The notes beneath the pieces are model-generated. The model saw nothing but the letters and a program-made list of their open reading frames with translations. It was not told where the DNA came from and did not search any database. A stretch of 34,165 nt of DNA. Source: Lentisphaeria bacterium. Lineage in GTDB: Bacteria > Verrucomicrobiota > Lentisphaeria > Victivallales > Victivallaceae. Position numbers and translations under genes: made by a program. The DNA lies in NCBI GenBank assembly GCA_017457105.1, contig JAFTIA010000055.1, positions 1-34,165 on the forward strand, in the 5' to 3' direction. Position 1 is the stretch's first letter; every line of letters begins with the position of its first letter. Positions 1-9,182 of this stretch are shown here, one piece after another.

Positions 1-2
1 CA

Positions 3-183
3 TTGCGCAATGCACAGGGTGGGAGCAAAGAAACCATGAATACTGCGAATACCGGGAATACTGTAAATGGTCTATGGCAGCCTGTGTGCCATGCGCTTTG
101 GAATTTCGATAGCACAGGGCTGTGTGTTCTGTTGGCTGGCAGCGGCACACAGCCATGCGCCACGGAATTTCCAAAGCACATGG
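3..183 (+). repeat. Composite dispersed repeat, copy I (gene-free 1-213)
   Basis: This copy fills most of the gene-free first 213 bases. Positions 3-32 form a GC-rich left block that recurs exactly, inverted, at 23625-23654. Positions 38-64 are three 9-bp units (GAATACTGC, GAATACCGG, GAATACTGT). A degenerate core lies at 88-119 and a better core at 152-183. The core starts GCCATG, contains CGGAATTTCCAAAGCACAT and ends CATGG, so its ends are inverted repeats. The same order of parts occurs at 23537-23654 (minus) and 33904-34028 (plus). I see no coding gene here; the open frames across it are by-products of the repeat. Confidence 0.75.
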
Positions 184-213
184 CTGGCAGAGCACATTGC
201 GCCACCCGCCCTG

Positions 214-1155
214 CTATCCGGCGGGCTGCTTTGCAATTACTTTGCCGTCCGGCAATTTCTGCAGAAGTCCGGCGGAAATCAGGCGTTTCAGATTGGCTTC
301 CACAACAGGAAGTTCCACTTGGACGGCTTCGGCAAGACTGGCGGCGGCACAGGCCTCTCTGGCAGTCAATTCCAGAATGCGGCACACCATTTCGGTACGG
401 CGCACGGCATCGGCGGCGTTTTCCTCTTTGCGGGGAGCGGCGCAATCCACCGGCACGATTTTTTCCAGCACCTTCCGGAAGTGCTCCACCGTTTCCGGCG
501 GTGCCGGGATCACCCAGCCCGCCACGCCGGGGCGGTCCAGCATATTCAACTGTATCCGTTCCACCCGCAAATCTTTGATCAAACTTGCAAAACGCTCCAC
601 CGACTCCGGGGAATCGTTCACTCCCGGCACAATAAAAAGTTCCAGTAAGATCCGGGCGGTACTTTCCTGACAGAACGCCCGCAAGCCCGCCATAAGCATT
701 TCAAATGTCAGCCCCGGCGCCGGACGGTTGATCTTTTGAAATTCTGCTTCGTTGGAGGCATCCAGCGACGGGATCACCACATCCAGCCCCGTCAGTTCCC
801 GGCGCAATGCCGGATCGTACAATCCGCAGGCATTGGTCAGTAAACAGACCTTATATTGCGGAAATTCTTTTTTGAGAAACCTGATCACATCCCCGATGCG
901 GGAATTGAGCGTAGGCTCCCCCGCGCCGGAAAAGGTGATAAAATCCAATTCCGGCGCAGTCTGTAAAACCTGCCGGAGTTCGGAAATCACCGCATCCACC
1001 GGGACAGCTTCGGTCCGCTCCAATGTGTGACAGGTGGTGGCTCCCGCTTCGCAATAGACACAGTCCAGCGAACAGGTTTTGGCACGCACCAGATCCACCC
1101 CCAGAGAAGCCCCCAGCCGCCGGGAGGCAATGGGCCCGAAAACATACCGGCTCAT
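214..1155 (-). CDS. Radical SAM protein, COG0731/TYW1-like Fe-S oxidoreductase
   Basis: A 313-residue radical SAM enzyme. The cluster-binding CxxxCxxC is C28, C32 and C35 (KTCSLDCVYC), followed by a TFSGAGEPTLN stretch near residues 94-104 that matches the glycine-rich SAM-binding region. The opening YVFGPIASRRLGASLGVDL is characteristic of COG0731 proteins, often labelled wyosine-related although bacterial members have no settled substrate. The last ~60 residues look like a small winged-helix-type tail (EANLKRLISAGLLQKL). The ATG at 1155 has an AAGGGAAG-like ribosome site and lies 15 bases after the uxaC stop, so it is probably the last gene of a purB-uxaC-radical SAM unit. Function inferred only to family level. 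Confidence 0.85.
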   Translation of the reverse strand: MSRYVFGPIASRRLGASLGVDLVRAKTCSLDCVYCEAGATTCHTLERTEAVPVDAVISELRQVLQTAPELDFITFSGAGEPTLNSRIGDVIRFLKKEFPQYKVCLLTNACGLYDPALRRELTGLDVVIPSLDASNEAEFQKINRPAPGLTFEMLMAGLRAFCQESTARILLELFIVPGVNDSPESVERFASLIKDLRVERIQLNMLDRPGVAGWVIPAPPETVEHFRKVLEKIVPVDCAAPRKEENAADAVRRTEMVCRILELTAREACAAASLAEAVQVELPVVEANLKRLISAGLLQKLPDGKVIAKQPAG

Positions 1156-1170
1156 CTTTTTCTTCCCTTT

Positions 1171-2541
1171 TCAGAGATTGAAAAATTCCTGCGGGCCGTT
1201 GCTGCAAATGCGTACAGCAATATCCGTCAGCAATTCTTCCGGAGCCTGTCCCCGTTCCGCCAGATCCCCCAGCACATCCGCCAGTACCCGGCGGAACATT
1301 TCAAAACGGGATCCGTAACTGGTGAGCTTCCGGGAGTCGGAAACCATGCCCGCAAAGGTGTAAAGCAGATCCACCGATCCAATATATTCCAGCTGGCGGC
1401 GCATCCCGACGGGCGTATCATACAGCCACCATGCCGACCCCAGACGCACATTGGCACCAAACGCCCGCGCCAGCGTGGCAAGAGTGGGCATCTGCACAGG
1501 GTCAAGAGTGTAAAGAACCACTTTCAAGCGGTTGTCGTACAAATTGAGCATCTGCACCAGACCGGGCAGGAAATCCTGTGCCGCATTGCAGACATCCCCG
1601 CCGACATCCGGCCCCAGAGCTTCATAAAGCGAGTGCCGCACATCCCGCACCGCACCGGCATGATACTGGAAAACCCAGTCCGCATCCGCATCCATTCCCG
1701 CCACATCCAGCAGGAAACTCCCCTGATAAGCGGCTACCTCCTCCGCCGTCAGCGTTTCCCCGTCACGGGCACGGCGGAAAAGCTGTGCCGCCAGTGCAGG
1801 CTGTGCCGCCATGGCGGGAGGTACGGTCACACCGTGGTCGCTGGCACGGCAGCCGTGTTCCGCAAAATACTGGTGGGAAAGACGCAGTATTGTAATCATA
1901 TCATCATAGGTCCGGACGGGCTTCCCGAAACGCTCTTCCAGTTTGTCGATGTACGCATTCCATGCGGGAGCCTGAATATTCATGGCTTTATCCGGCCGCC
2001 AGGTGGGGCGCACAAGGATCCGTCCCGCCGCAGCGTTGACCTGATCGTGTTCCGTAAGCAGATCCACCGGGTCATCCGTGGAACACATGATGCCGATATT
2101 GAGTTTCCCCGTCAGCAGTGCCAGCGGCAGATTTTCCGGTTTCGCCAGTTCCGTCAGCCCAGCCTGCCAGATTTTTTCCGCATTGGCTTCGCAAAGGAGA
2201 TCCTCTATGCCGAAACAGCGGCGCAAGTCCAGATGGATCCATTCGTACACCGGATTCCCCACCGCCAGCGGCATGATGCGCGCCAGTTCGCCGAACTTTT
2301 CCCGGGGCGTGCGGGAGCCGGTGATATATTCCTCCGCTACGCCGCATTTCCGCATGACTTCCCACACATAGTGATCCGTGGCCGCCAGAAGCTGCCAAAG
2401 ATCCCGGTAAGGCTTGTTGGCGGCAATTTCCGCCACATTTGCATGGTTGTGTGCATCATACACCGGAAGAGAAGTGATCCGCTTGAAGATCCGCTTGCCC
2501 GCTTCGTTGGTGATCAAATAATTTTCATCCAGAAATGCCAT
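1171..2541 (-). CDS. uxaC: Uronate isomerase (D-galacturonate/D-glucuronate isomerase)
   Basis: A 456-residue protein, near the usual ~465. It interconverts D-galacturonate with D-tagaturonate and D-glucuronate with D-fructuronate in the cytoplasm, the first step of the hexuronate isomerase pathway. The start MAFLDENYLITNEAGKRIF is typical of UxaC, followed by the amidohydrolase-type metal motif YDAHNH with H31 and H33. Other family stretches are LYTLDPVQMPTLATLARAFG and the C-terminal AGMVSDSRKLTSYGSRFEMFRRVLAD. An AGGAG site lies just upstream of the ATG, and the gene follows purB by 22 bases. The next two enzymes, uxaB and uxaA, are also in this window but 21 kb away on the other strand. 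Confidence 0.95.
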   Translation of the reverse strand: MAFLDENYLITNEAGKRIFKRITSLPVYDAHNHANVAEIAANKPYRDLWQLLAATDHYVWEVMRKCGVAEEYITGSRTPREKFGELARIMPLAVGNPVYEWIHLDLRRCFGIEDLLCEANAEKIWQAGLTELAKPENLPLALLTGKLNIGIMCSTDDPVDLLTEHDQVNAAAGRILVRPTWRPDKAMNIQAPAWNAYIDKLEERFGKPVRTYDDMITILRLSHQYFAEHGCRASDHGVTVPPAMAAQPALAAQLFRRARDGETLTAEEVAAYQGSFLLDVAGMDADADWVFQYHAGAVRDVRHSLYEALGPDVGGDVCNAAQDFLPGLVQMLNLYDNRLKVVLYTLDPVQMPTLATLARAFGANVRLGSAWWLYDTPVGMRRQLEYIGSVDLLYTFAGMVSDSRKLTSYGSRFEMFRRVLADVLGDLAERGQAPEELLTDIAVRICSNGPQEFFNL

Positions 2542-2563
2542 GATAAACTCCTGTTGTTCCCGG

Positions 2564-4003
2564 TTAGACGTTCAGCGCATCCGCCTGCACATCCTGCCAT
2601 TCGGAAGCGTGGGCTTCCAGCAGGGGATCGATGCAGGAGGCAATGAATTCCTCGGTCTGTTCCGGCGCACGGCCGATAAAGTCACGGGGATTGACCAGCT
2701 CATCAAAACGATCCCGGATCGAGGCAAAGGCAGGATCCGCCGCAAGGCGTTCCAGCAAGTCGTTGGCACCGCCTTCCTCCTTGATCTTCTTTGCCGCATC
2801 CATGGAGTGGACCCGGATGACTTCATGGAGTGCCTGACGGTCCCCGCCTGCACGCACTGCCGCCATCAGAATATTTTCCGTAGCCATAAAGGGCAGCTCT
2901 TCCCGCACATGACGGGCGATCACATTGGGCCACACCTGCAAGCCATTGGTCACATCCAGCAGAATGGAGAGGATCACATCCGCCGTCATAAAGGCTTCCG
3001 GCAGCACCAGACGGCGGTTGGCAGAGTCGTCAAGCGTGCGCTCGAACCACTGCACCGCATGGGTGTTGATGGGGTTGTTGGGCAGAGTCATCAGATAACG
3101 GGCAAGGGAGCAGACCCGTTCACAGCGCATGGGGTTGCGTTTGTACGCCATGGCACTGGAGCCGATCTGTTTTTTGCCGAAAGGTTCTTCCATTTCCCGC
3201 AAATTGGCGAGAAGGCGGATATCGTTTGCCATTTTGGCGGCGGACCCGGCGAGCCCGGCAAGGGCGGCGACCACATAGTAATCCACCTTGCGGGTGTAAG
3301 TCTGGCCGGAAACCGCTACGATCTTATCGAAACCCATGCGTTTGGCTACACGCCGTTCCAACTCTTTGACTTTTTCATGGTCGCCGTCAAAAAGGGCAAG
3401 GAAACTTGCCTGTGTCCCGGTGGTCCCCTTGACACTGCGGAAAGGCAGATTTTCCAGCTGGAACGCCAGCTGTTCATAGTCCATCAGGAAATCCTGCAGA
3501 TACAGAGAAAACCGTTTGCCGACAGTGGTCAGCTGTGCCACCTGATAATGGGTGAAACCCAGCGTGGGCATATCCGCATAGTTCCGGCAGAACTTCCGCA
3601 TCTGATCCATCAGTTTCAGGAGTTTTGCCTGAATGAGTTTCAAACCGTTCTTCATCTGGATAAGTTCAGAATTGTCCGTTACATAGCAGCTGGTTGCGCC
3701 CAGATGGATCACCGGCATGGCATCCGGGCACTGGGTGCCGAAAACATGGATATGGCTCATCACATCGTGCCGCAGTTCTTTTTCCTTGGCCTCCACGGCG
3801 GCAAAGTCGATATCTTCCAGATGGGCGGCCATCTGTTCGATCTGGGTATCGGTAATATCCAGCCCCAGAGCTTTTTCTTCGGTGGCGAGGGCAAGCCAGA
3901 GTTTGCGCCAGGTGGAGTGTTTGAACTGGGGGCTCCAGAGATAACTCATCTCTTTGCTGGCATAACGCCCGGTCAACGGGGAGTTGTAAACGGTATGATC
4001 CAT
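2564..4003 (-). CDS. purB: Adenylosuccinate lyase, eukaryote-like type
   Basis: A 479-residue fumarase/aspartase-superfamily lyase that releases fumarate from SAICAR and from adenylosuccinate in purine synthesis. The superfamily signature GSSAMAYKRNPM is at residues 281-292 and includes the mobile-loop catalytic serine. The C-terminal half (VQWFERTLDDSANRR, ELPFMATENI, then KEEGGANDLLERL) closely follows the human ADSL sequence as I recall it, and the length is near the human 484 residues. This differs from the shorter B. subtilis-type PurB. The ATG at 4003 is preceded by AAAGGAATT. It leads the minus-strand unit with uxaC and the radical SAM gene, and is divergent from the VOC gene across only 86 bases. 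Confidence 0.96.
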   Translation of the reverse strand: MDHTVYNSPLTGRYASKEMSYLWSPQFKHSTWRKLWLALATEEKALGLDITDTQIEQMAAHLEDIDFAAVEAKEKELRHDVMSHIHVFGTQCPDAMPVIHLGATSCYVTDNSELIQMKNGLKLIQAKLLKLMDQMRKFCRNYADMPTLGFTHYQVAQLTTVGKRFSLYLQDFLMDYEQLAFQLENLPFRSVKGTTGTQASFLALFDGDHEKVKELERRVAKRMGFDKIVAVSGQTYTRKVDYYVVAALAGLAGSAAKMANDIRLLANLREMEEPFGKKQIGSSAMAYKRNPMRCERVCSLARYLMTLPNNPINTHAVQWFERTLDDSANRRLVLPEAFMTADVILSILLDVTNGLQVWPNVIARHVREELPFMATENILMAAVRAGGDRQALHEVIRVHSMDAAKKIKEEGGANDLLERLAADPAFASIRDRFDELVNPRDFIGRAPEQTEEFIASCIDPLLEAHASEWQDVQADALNV

Positions 4004-4025
4004 GATAATTCCTTTGTTTTTTGAT

Positions 4026-4053
4026 TTGCAAACTTACGGATTACGGCTATAAT
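4026..4053 (+). promoter_or_regulatory. Sigma70-type promoter for the VOC gene
   Basis: TTGCAA at 4026-4031, a 16-base spacer, and a perfect TATAAT at 4048-4053. It lies 36 bases before the ATG at 4090, inside the short divergent gap between purB and the VOC gene. The adjoining ribosome site AAGGAG is at 4077-4082, seven bases before the start. Confidence 0.6.
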
Positions 4054-4089
4054 GTATATGCAAACGTGTTTTTAGCAAGGAGTTTTTTG

Positions 4090-4443
4090 ATGAAATTCTC
4101 AAGATTTGGTCTTTTGATCCGCGTGAATGACCTCCCGGTATGCCGGAGTTTCTACCGGGATATGCTTCATTTGGGAGATCCGGTACTGGACAGTGCCTTC
4201 ACGGTGGAGTTCGCCTTGTCGGATCAAATGGTCCTGCGGCTGGAGCAGAATCATTCGCCCTCTCTGGAGCATGCGTCCAGTGCCGCAAGCTGGATTCTGG
4301 AATGTGAAGATCCGCAGACGCTTTTTGACGAACTTGCCAATGCCGGATACAATGTGGAAATGCGTGAAGAATCCCGGGATTCCGGATACTATTTCCGCGG
4401 CGAAGATCCGGAAGGTAATTTCTTTTACGTTACCCGTCCGTAA
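4090..4443 (+). CDS. Glyoxalase/bleomycin-resistance (VOC) superfamily protein
   Basis: A 117-residue single-unit VOC protein with paired beta-alpha-beta-beta-beta halves. It opens MKFSRFGLLIRVNDLPVCRSFYRDMLHL, matching the usual VOC start (a strand ending in V-D/N, then a FYRD helix), and ends GYYFRGEDPEGNFFYVTRP, the usual D-P-(D/E)-GN-x-(F/I) ending. A TTG further upstream at 4021 could extend the frame, but the ATG at 4090 has an ideal AAGGAG seven bases upstream and begins where VOC proteins begin. The substrate cannot be told. The next gene, a glycoside hydrolase, starts 31 bases later with a poor ribosome site, so the two may be co-transcribed. Confidence 0.85.
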   Translation: MKFSRFGLLIRVNDLPVCRSFYRDMLHLGDPVLDSAFTVEFALSDQMVLRLEQNHSPSLEHASSAASWILECEDPQTLFDELANAGYNVEMREESRDSGYYFRGEDPEGNFFYVTRP

Positions 4444-4474
4444 ACGATTTATTTCAACCAATCTTGCCATACCG

Positions 4475-7400
4475 ATGAACAAAAGTTTTTTTGATTTGTG
4501 GGGGTCCCCTTCTGCGGCATACCGGAGCCGCCTTTTCTGGTCGTGGAACAGCCTTCTTGAAGAATCTGAACTGCGCCGCCAGATCGGTGATATGCAAACT
4601 GCAGGCATGGGAGGCTTCTTCATGCACAGCCGCATCGGGCTGGAAACGCCTTACCTTTCCGAAGAATGGTTCCGCATGGTTCAAGTTTGCATCGACGAAG
4701 CCCGCAAACGGAACATGAATGCCGAATTGTACGATGAAGACCGCTGGCCCTCCGGCAGCTGCGGGGGACAGGTGGCGGCAAATCAGGATTTTCAGATGCG
4801 TTTTCTCTGCGCCGCCTATGCCGACAGGAATCCCCGCATCGACCCGGAACGGGATAAGATCCTTGCCCGGTTCGCCGTCAGAAAGAATCATGGGTACCGC
4901 AAACTTTCCCCTTCCGGCAAACTCCGGGCCGGAGAACGGGAACTTCTCTTTGTCCGGCGGATCGCAGAACCCATTTCCTGGTTCAATGGTCAGCCCCCGC
5001 CGGATCTGATGAACAAACAGGCGACCATGCGTTTTCTGGAATTGACCCACGAGGCTTACAACAAACATTGTCAGGCAGAATTCGGCAAAACCGTGACGGG
5101 GATCTTTACCGATGAACCGACCTATCTTTATGTCAACGGCGTGATGAATTCCGATGAACCCGGTTATGCCGGGCAGCCGCTGCCGTGGACGGAGCGTTTT
5201 GCATGGCATTTTTCCCGGCGTCACCACTACAGCCTGATCGACCGGCTGCCGGAATTGTGGCTGCCCCGTTCCCGCAAAGATGCCGGTCAGGTGCGGCGGG
5301 ATTTTTTTGATACTGCCGCCCATCTTCTTTCGGAGCATTACTTCAAACCCATCGGCGAATGGTGCAGAAAACACCATATCGCCTTTACCGGTCACATCCT
5401 CGGGGAAGACAACCTTGCCGGGCAGACCGCCCGTTCCGGCGAAGTGATGCGCCACTACAAATACATGCAGGAGCCGGGGATCGACATTTTGACCAATCAC
5501 GCCCAGTATTATCTTACTGCCAAACAGTGCAGTTCTGCGGCGCACCAGTATGGAAGAAAATTCCGGATCTCGGAAATGTATGGCGGCGGCGGCTGGGACC
5601 TGTCTTTGACCGCCATGAAAGCCATCGGGGACTGGCAGTATGCACTGGGGATCAACCGCCGCTGTCTGCATTTGGGGTGGTATTCGGTCAAAGGGGAGCG
5701 CAAACGGGATTTCCCGCTGGATTTCGGCAGTTTCTCCGGCAACCGGGAGGCTTTTGCTGCGCTGGAAGAGTACTTTGCCCGGCTGGGCGTGGCTCTGACG
5801 CAGGGGGAGGAATGCTGCAAACTTCTGGTGATCCACCCCATGGAAGATTTCTGGCGGGGATATTACGGGGAGGCTATCGTAAGTTACGCCGCTCCGGATT
5901 CCGCAGAAGATAAAGTTTTTGCCGCACTGGTCCAGCAGCTTCTTGAACAGCATCTTGATTTTGATTTCGGCTGTGAAGATCTGCTGGCAGCGGACGGCAG
6001 GGTGAAAAAGGGGCAGCTCTTTGCCGGAAAAGCCGCTTATCAGGCGGTATTGATCCCGGAAATGACCCATTTACGGGAAAGTACCCGGAAAATTTTGCAG
6101 GAATTCCAGTCTGCCGGGGGCAAGGTTTTCTCGCTGGGGGCGGTCTGGAAGAATGTCGTGAAAATCTCCCGGGAAAATTTGCAGGAACACCTTTCGCCTC
6201 TGGTACGCACCTTTTCCATCGCCGGGGCGGACGGCGTGGAACTGCCGCACATTCTGGGCCATTTGCGGAAAGACGGCAAAAAACGGATCTTCTTTGCCTG
6301 CAATACCGGGCTGGCGGGTATTACCGATCACTTCCGTGTCCCGGTGGCGGAAAAGCGGCTGCTTGTCAGCCCGAAGGCAAAGATCCGCATTCCGGGGGAA
6401 CCGGTCAAACATGTTTACCATGCCGACCCCGTTACGGGGAAATTGACGGAATATCCCTTTGAATATGAAGACGGTGCAGTTGTGCTTCCCTGTTCCTTCG
6501 GGAAACTGGAATCCCATCTCTTTTTCCTGACAGACACGCCTTTCCCGGCGGAAAACGGTACCGGAAAAAGAAATGCAAAAAGGGTGGACATCCAGTTTGT
6601 AAACGCCCGTCCGGAAGAGAGCAACGCATTGGTGCTGGATCACGCTTTGCTGCCGGCTTCCGGCATTGCGCCGGAGAAACCCCGGTTTATTCTGGAGCTG
6701 GATACGGAATTCCGGAAAACCTGCGGGCTGGGAGCGTACAACTGGCGGGTGGTACAGCCCTATCTTGTCCCCAAACCTGCCCGGAGCAAAGCCTTTGAAT
6801 TGCATTATCCCTTCCGGACCGCCGATGTGCCGGAAAAAGAAATTGTTCTTGCCCATGAATTTCCGGAAGATCACGAACTTTTCTGCAATAATGTGAAACT
6901 CACCCGGAAAGCACCCGCCGCCTTCCCCGGGCATGGTCTGCAATATCTGGCGATCGATCCGGCGCTCCTCCGGCAGGGCGAAAATTTCATTACGGTAAAA
7001 GGGGTGTATGATCCGGCGGACGGCATGTTTGAAGCCATGTATCTATTGGGGGATTTTGCCGTCAACGGCCGTGATGAATTAACGGAAATGTCCGGAAAAA
7101 CAATGTTGGGGGACTGGAGAAATCAGGGCTTGCCCTATTATTCGGGAAGTATGGTTTACACCTTCGAGTTTACGGCAGAGAAAGCCGCATCCGGGATACG
7201 GATCGGGGAAGTGGATGCTTCGGCATTTGCGGTGTCGTACAAACTCAATGACGGTCCGGAGATCATCCCCTGTGCAGAACCCTTTCCGGCAGAGATCGCA
7301 GGACCGGTGAAGCCGGGGAAAAATGTTTTGAGAATCCGGGTATTTTCCACCCGGCGCAACCTGATGGGGCCCTTTTACTGCCGGATCGAGCAGGCAATTG

Positions 7401-7495
7401 CCGGACCGTGGTATTTCCGGCGGTACGATGCTCCGGAACGGGAAACCGTGCCTTACGGGTTGAACGCCGTCCCGCAAGTGGAATATCTGGAGTAA
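4475..7495 (+). CDS. Large cytoplasmic glycoside hydrolase, GH106/alpha-L-rhamnosidase-like
   Basis: A 1006-residue protein without a signal peptide. The N-terminal ~450 residues look like a TIM-barrel glycosidase: RLFWSWNSLLEESELRRQI (about 18-36), GMGGFFMHSRIGL (about 44-56), YDEDRWPSGSCGG (about 85-97) and GIFTDEP (209-215), where the acidic pair is a candidate for catalysis. The last ~250 residues contain jelly-roll-like stretches (LGDWRNQGLPYYSGSMVYTFEF) as in GH2-type sugar-binding domains. This architecture recalls proteins annotated as alpha-L-rhamnosidase/GH106-like, but the family call is tentative. The ATG at 4475 was chosen because it precedes the conserved FWSWN start; no good Shine-Dalgarno is visible. 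It follows the VOC gene by 31 bases. Confidence 0.75.
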   Translation: MNKSFFDLWGSPSAAYRSRLFWSWNSLLEESELRRQIGDMQTAGMGGFFMHSRIGLETPYLSEEWFRMVQVCIDEARKRNMNAELYDEDRWPSGSCGGQVAANQDFQMRFLCAAYADRNPRIDPERDKILARFAVRKNHGYRKLSPSGKLRAGERELLFVRRIAEPISWFNGQPPPDLMNKQATMRFLELTHEAYNKHCQAEFGKTVTGIFTDEPTYLYVNGVMNSDEPGYAGQPLPWTERFAWHFSRRHHYSLIDRLPELWLPRSRKDAGQVRRDFFDTAAHLLSEHYFKPIGEWCRKHHIAFTGHILGEDNLAGQTARSGEVMRHYKYMQEPGIDILTNHAQYYLTAKQCSSAAHQYGRKFRISEMYGGGGWDLSLTAMKAIGDWQYALGINRRCLHLGWYSVKGERKRDFPLDFGSFSGNREAFAALEEYFARLGVALTQGEECCKLLVIHPMEDFWRGYYGEAIVSYAAPDSAEDKVFAALVQQLLEQHLDFDFGCEDLLAADGRVKKGQLFAGKAAYQAVLIPEMTHLRESTRKILQEFQSAGGKVFSLGAVWKNVVKISRENLQEHLSPLVRTFSIAGADGVELPHILGHLRKDGKKRIFFACNTGLAGITDHFRVPVAEKRLLVSPKAKIRIPGEPVKHVYHADPVTGKLTEYPFEYEDGAVVLPCSFGKLESHLFFLTDTPFPAENGTGKRNAKRVDIQFVNARPEESNALVLDHALLPASGIAPEKPRFILELDTEFRKTCGLGAYNWRVVQPYLVPKPARSKAFELHYPFRTADVPEKEIVLAHEFPEDHELFCNNVKLTRKAPAAFPGHGLQYLAIDPALLRQGENFITVKGVYDPADGMFEAMYLLGDFAVNGRDELTEMSGKTMLGDWRNQGLPYYSGSMVYTFEFTAEKAASGIRIGEVDASAFAVSYKLNDGPEIIPCAEPFPAEIAGPVKPGKNVLRIRVFSTRRNLMGPFYCRIEQAIAGPWYFRRYDAPERETVPYGLNAVPQVEYLE

Positions 7496-7520
7496 GTTTT
7501 CCCGGGGAGCAGTGTGCAAA

Positions 7521-7553
7521 GCACAGGGGGTGGGCGGCTGGCAAGCCCTGTGC
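7521..7553. terminator. Inverted repeat after the glycoside hydrolase gene
   Basis: GCACAGGG (7521-7528) and CCCTGTGC (7546-7553) are perfect 8-bp complements enclosing 17 bases. It starts 25 bases after the stop at 7495. No T-run follows directly, so termination is only a possibility. The GCACAGGGGGTGGG wording resembles the left block of the dispersed repeat, so it may instead be a worn repeat fragment. Confidence 0.35.
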
Positions 7554-7623
7554 CGCCGCCAAGTTCTGCTTCTGCTTTTCACGCACATATCACGGATTTT
7601 CCGGAAAAAATCCTTGTTTTTTC

Positions 7624-7652
7624 TTGAAAAATCCTCCGGAAAGATGTATATT
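7624..7652 (+). promoter_or_regulatory. Sigma70-type promoter for guaB
   Basis: TTGAAA at 7624-7629, a 17-base spacer and TATATT at 7647-7652, both one or two bases from consensus. The guaB ribosome site AAGGAGGT follows at 7668-7675, seven bases before the ATG at 7683. I see no riboswitch-like structure in the short leader. Confidence 0.7.
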
Positions 7653-7682
7653 AAGTGGGAAAGTTGCAAGGAGGTAAACGCA

Positions 7683-9182
7683 ATGACCAGACCCATTGAC
7701 AAGTTTATGGAGGCTTTCCCGCAGGAAGGTCTGACGTTTGATGACATTTCCCTCATTACCCGCTATGCGGATTTTCTGCCCGATGAAGCGGATATTTCCA
7801 CCCGTTTCTCCCGGCATGTCAAACTGAATATTCCCTTTGCCAGCGCGGCAATGGATACTGTGACCGAAAGCAAAATGGCCATTGCCATGGCCCGTCTGGG
7901 CGGGATCGGTGTGATCCACAAGAACCTCTCCCCCGAACGGCAGGTGGAAGAGGTCCGCAAGGTCAAAAATTACCTGAACGGCATCATCAATACTCCTGCA
8001 GTGTTCCATCCGGAGCAGACCGTTGAGGAAATGCTTTACGAAAAGAAAGCCCGGAAGTACAATTTCTCCGGCTTCCCCATTGTGGATGATCAGGGCCGTC
8101 TGGTCGGCATGGTCACGGCCCGGGATATCAAGTTCCTCACCGATTACAATGTGAAGATCAGTGATGTCATGACTGCCAACCCCATCTCTGCCGATGCTGG
8201 GACCAATATGCAGCAGGCTTACAGCATTATGATGGAAAACAAGGTCGGCAAACTCCCGCTGGTGGACAAGGACGGCAAACTCCACGGTCTTTACAGCTTC
8301 CATGATGTGAAAACCCTGATCGCCAACGAAGAACCCGATTACAACCGGGATGACCGTCATCAGCTCCGTGCCGCCGCAGCGGTGGGGCCCTACGATTTCA
8401 ACCGCATCTCCAAACTGGTGGACGCCGGGGTGGATGTGCTGGTGGTGGATACCGCACACGGTCACTCCAAGGGCGTGATCGATACTGTCCGTGAAATCAA
8501 AAAGACCTACGGCGACCGTGTAGACGTGGTGGGCGGCAATATCGCTACCGGCGAAGCTGCCAAAGTGCTGGCGGATGCCGGTGCGGACGGGATCAAAGTC
8601 GGTATCGGCCCCGGATCCATCTGCACCACCCGGGTGGTTGCCGGTGTGGGGATCCCGCAGGTCACTGCTGTGTATCAGGCGGCAAAAAGTGTTCCCTCCG
8701 ATCTGCCGATCATTGCCGATGGCGGCATCAAGCAGTCCGGGGACGTGGTGAAGGCTCTTGCCGTGGGGGCGTCTTCTGTCATGATGGGTTCCGCACTGGC
8801 GGGGACCAGCGAAAGCACCGGCGAAGTGGTTCTGCATCAGGGCCGCAGCTGCGTGGTCTATCGCGGCATGGGCAGTCTGGAAGCCATGAAGACCGGCAAG
8901 GGCAGCCGTGAGCGTTACGGTCAGGCGGATGTGGATGATGACAGCAAGCTGGTTCCGCAGGGCATCGAAGGGTTGGTTCCCTTCCGCGGTCCGGTACAGA
9001 ATGTGATCCGCCAGTATGTGGGCGGTGTGCGTTACTCCTTCGGGTACTGCGGCACCCGCAACATTGATGAGCTCCATCAGTTTGCGGAAGTGATCCGTGT
9101 TTCCGCCTCCGGTCTGCGTGAAGCACATCCCCACGATGTGACCATGCTGAAGGATGCGCCCAACTACTCCGGCCATAATTGA
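7683..9182 (+). CDS. guaB: Inosine-5'-monophosphate dehydrogenase
   Basis: A 499-residue IMPDH, converting IMP to XMP with NAD in guanine nucleotide synthesis. The barrel start ([18 protein letters not shown]) is followed by a pair of CBS domains at roughly residues 95-215 ([42 protein letters not shown]). The catalytic loop GPGSICTTR places the nucleophile at C314, and [24 protein letters not shown] is the phosphate-binding region. The frame is open further upstream, but the ATG at 7683 carries an excellent AAGGAGGT and a promoter. The length is as usual for bacterial IMPDH. The murC-like gene overlaps its stop. Confidence 0.97.
   Translation: MTRPIDKFMEAFPQEGLTFDDISLITRYADFLPDEADISTRFSRHVKLNIPFASAAMDTVTESKMAIAMARLGGIGVIHKNLSPERQVEEVRKVKNYLNGIINTPAVFHPEQTVEEMLYEKKARKYNFSGFPIVDDQGRLVGMVTARDIKFLTDYNVKISDVMTANPISADAGTNMQQAYSIMMENKVGKLPLVDKDGKLHGLYSFHDVKTLIANEEPDYNRDDRHQLRAAAAVGPYDFNRISKLVDAGVDVLVVDTAHGHSKGVIDTVREIKKTYGDRVDVVGGNIATGEAAKVLADAGADGIKVGIGPGSICTTRVVAGVGIPQVTAVYQAAKSVPSDLPIIADGGIKQSGDVVKALAVGASSVMMGSALAGTSESTGEVVLHQGRSCVVYRGMGSLEAMKTGKGSRERYGQADVDDDSKLVPQGIEGLVPFRGPVQNVIRQYVGGVRYSFGYCGTRNIDELHQFAEVIRVSASGLREAHPHDVTMLKDAPNYSGHN

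Noticed and set aside
1027-2646. Open frame of 539 codons on the plus strand
   Set aside because: It lies opposite uxaC, whose motifs are clear; the translation is arginine-, histidine- and proline-rich with no recognisable domain.
2540-4024. Open frame of 494 codons on the plus strand
   Set aside because: Antisense to purB, which has a full signature and length.
7496-7682. Purine riboswitch or structured leader before guaB
   Set aside because: The promoter leaves only about 25 bases of leader, too short for a riboswitch; upstream sequence shows just one imperfect hairpin.
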